This document shows, one piece after another, positions 62,664 through 64,000 of a DNA stretch of 64,000 bases. The first letter of the stretch is position 1; each line of letters begins with the position of its first letter. Below the pieces are notes generated by a model that was given only the letters and a program-made list of their open reading frames with translations, searched no databases and was not told where the DNA came from. A program made the position numbers and the translations under genes. This DNA is from Orthonyx spaldingii (Eukaryota > Chordata > Aves > Passeriformes > Orthonychidae), in NCBI GenBank assembly GCA_013397795.1, contig VZTJ01004198.1:885996-949995 (forward strand). The letters are read 5' to 3'.

Positions 62664-64000
62664 AGAGATGAGAAATATCTTTACAGAGTTACTCTCCAGT
62701 TGGGCTTGCATTCCTAAATCACTTAGACATCAGAAAAACTACTTTTCACCCATTTTTAAAATATTATTTTAATTGCTTAAATGACACTACAGAATAGGAT
62801 AAAAAAAAGTTTATTTCTCTGAGTGGGGTATCCTACAGAAATAGGAAATGATAATTTTTACTTCCATTGTTTTCCCTTCTATTGGATAGCATCTCTCTGG
62901 GACAAAGCGCACCATCTTAACACCAATGCAATGGTGACCTGAAACCTGACTGAGAAGCTGGAACTGATCCCTTTTAGACAAGACTCTGGAGACACAGAAA
63001 GCGTGGCCTGCAGCTAGAATCCATCATCATTCTGCAGAGGTGTTCGAAAGAAAAGATCCACACCCAGTTGCCTAGTTGCAACTGAGCTTTTGTTATTGCC
63101 CTGACTGCATAACTCTGTAAAAGAATAGCATTTAAAAATGGATTCTTATATCTCAGAGTACAAATCACTTTGCTCCTGGAGAAGGTCTATTTATGGAGAG
63201 TAAATTATTAACTAGTACATTTTCATAAGTTTGATACATTAGTTCACTTTATTCCAGCTACAGTTCGTACCCACAACATCTGAGTCCTCAAGGTGCCAAT
63301 CTGAATCATCATGTGCCTACCTGCCTGATTTGCATGTACAATCTGAAGATCAACAGTGCCTTTGGCTTGCTGTCAAGGTTGACTTCTGTGGTCTCCATTT
63401 GCAGAATACTCAGATAAACTTTGCATGAGGAAATTGTGTTTGCAATAGAGAAACCTGCCTTTTTGTGATGTATTGGTCTTTATATGTTTTGGAATTATTT
63501 TCATTTTCTGTATGGGAACAAAGAGCGTGGAAACAACAATCATTTTGTCTCTGGAATGGTAAGGCAGGTGACCAACAATTTTTAGAGATAATAATTCTGT
63601 CACAGAACTCTTCCTGTGTACAGAAATGTGAGGCATTGAAGGTTATAAACTTGCCTAAAGCAATAAATGCTTTGCAAAGAGACCCTTATTACCAATGCTC
63701 CTTGCAGATTTTCCTCAGTATATGCACTGTGCCTTCTGGATAGAGACTGCTTTTTAATTTGGAGGCCAGCTGTACCATTACAAGATACTAGAAGCAAAGG
63801 AGACAATTTTATAGGCAAAAAGAAGAAAAAATGTTGGTTTCTTCTAAAAGTGAATAAAAACTTTCTGAATTGTGCTGTTTTGCCATACAGAATATGACTT
63901 TTTTTTTCTCTGTCAGTAATAAATTGTTGACATTACACCCACAAAAGGAAGTAGAGATAAAAATACAACATGTGCACAAGAAAAAAATCTTATTCCAAAT
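62664..64000. other. No gene recognised
   Basis: AT-rich, with one octamer ATTTGCAT near 63328-63335. Frames are short. Confidence 0.5.

Noticed and set aside
1..64000. CRISPR arrays, bacterial operons, tRNA or rRNA genes
   Set aside because: No regular spacer arrays, no ribosome-binding-site-led gene clusters and no recognisable tRNA/rRNA sequence; the window is vertebrate nuclear DNA.

Overview
The window looks like a piece of a bird genome. The evidence is a complete vertebrate five-exon gene, several short 5'-truncated fragments of avian-type CR1 LINEs (3' ends matching the familiar 'tcatagaatggttt...gggttgga' signature), two solo LTR-like elements of avian endogenous-retrovirus type, a low overall repeat load, and AT-rich non-coding DNA with a single CpG island. 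I cannot name the species.

The only protein-coding gene I can support is DLK1 (delta-like non-canonical Notch ligand 1), on the minus strand. Its coding exons are 32034-31965, 30943-30880, 30441-30311, 25877-25736 and 21473-20732. Every junction has GT/AG borders. The phases join cleanly to give 1149 nt, that is 382 residues plus stop, with a signal peptide, six complete EGF-like modules (36 of 36 cysteines), a juxtamembrane stalk, one transmembrane segment and a short cytoplasmic tail. The first exon lies in a CpG island (about 31515-32420). That island also holds a 17-bp minisatellite just inside intron 1, a cluster of G-tracts upstream of the start codon, and a 9-bp repeat in the leader/promoter region. 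Candidate poly(A) signals lie at 20355-20566.

The 20 kb downstream of DLK1 (positions 1-20354) holds no gene I recognise. It contains four CR1 fragments, a 420-bp solo LTR with a perfect 6-bp target duplication (9149-9568), a 65-bp-arm inverted repeat (2861-3089), a dispersed 61-bp direct repeat pair (11200 and 12988), an A/C-only tract (17271-17427) and a GC-rich block (19300-19740). The 31 kb upstream (32.5-64 kb) is also without a recognised gene. It contains one CR1, one degraded LTR (about 46012-46424), small tandem and inverted repeats, an RFX-like palindrome (44483), and at 62.4-62.66 kb a short open frame with a transmembrane-like stretch flanked by plausible splice sites, which I treat only as a candidate exon.

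This arrangement, DLK1 alone in a gene-poor stretch, fits the vertebrate DLK1-DIO3 region, where regulation depends on long flanking sequence. No MEG3-like, RTL1-like or microRNA-cluster signal was recognised in the part visible here. The most interesting points are bird-side features of DLK1 itself (a fully decorated, calcium-binding-type EGF5 and a possible C-terminal PDZ ligand) and the minisatellite and G-tract structure of its promoter/intron 1.
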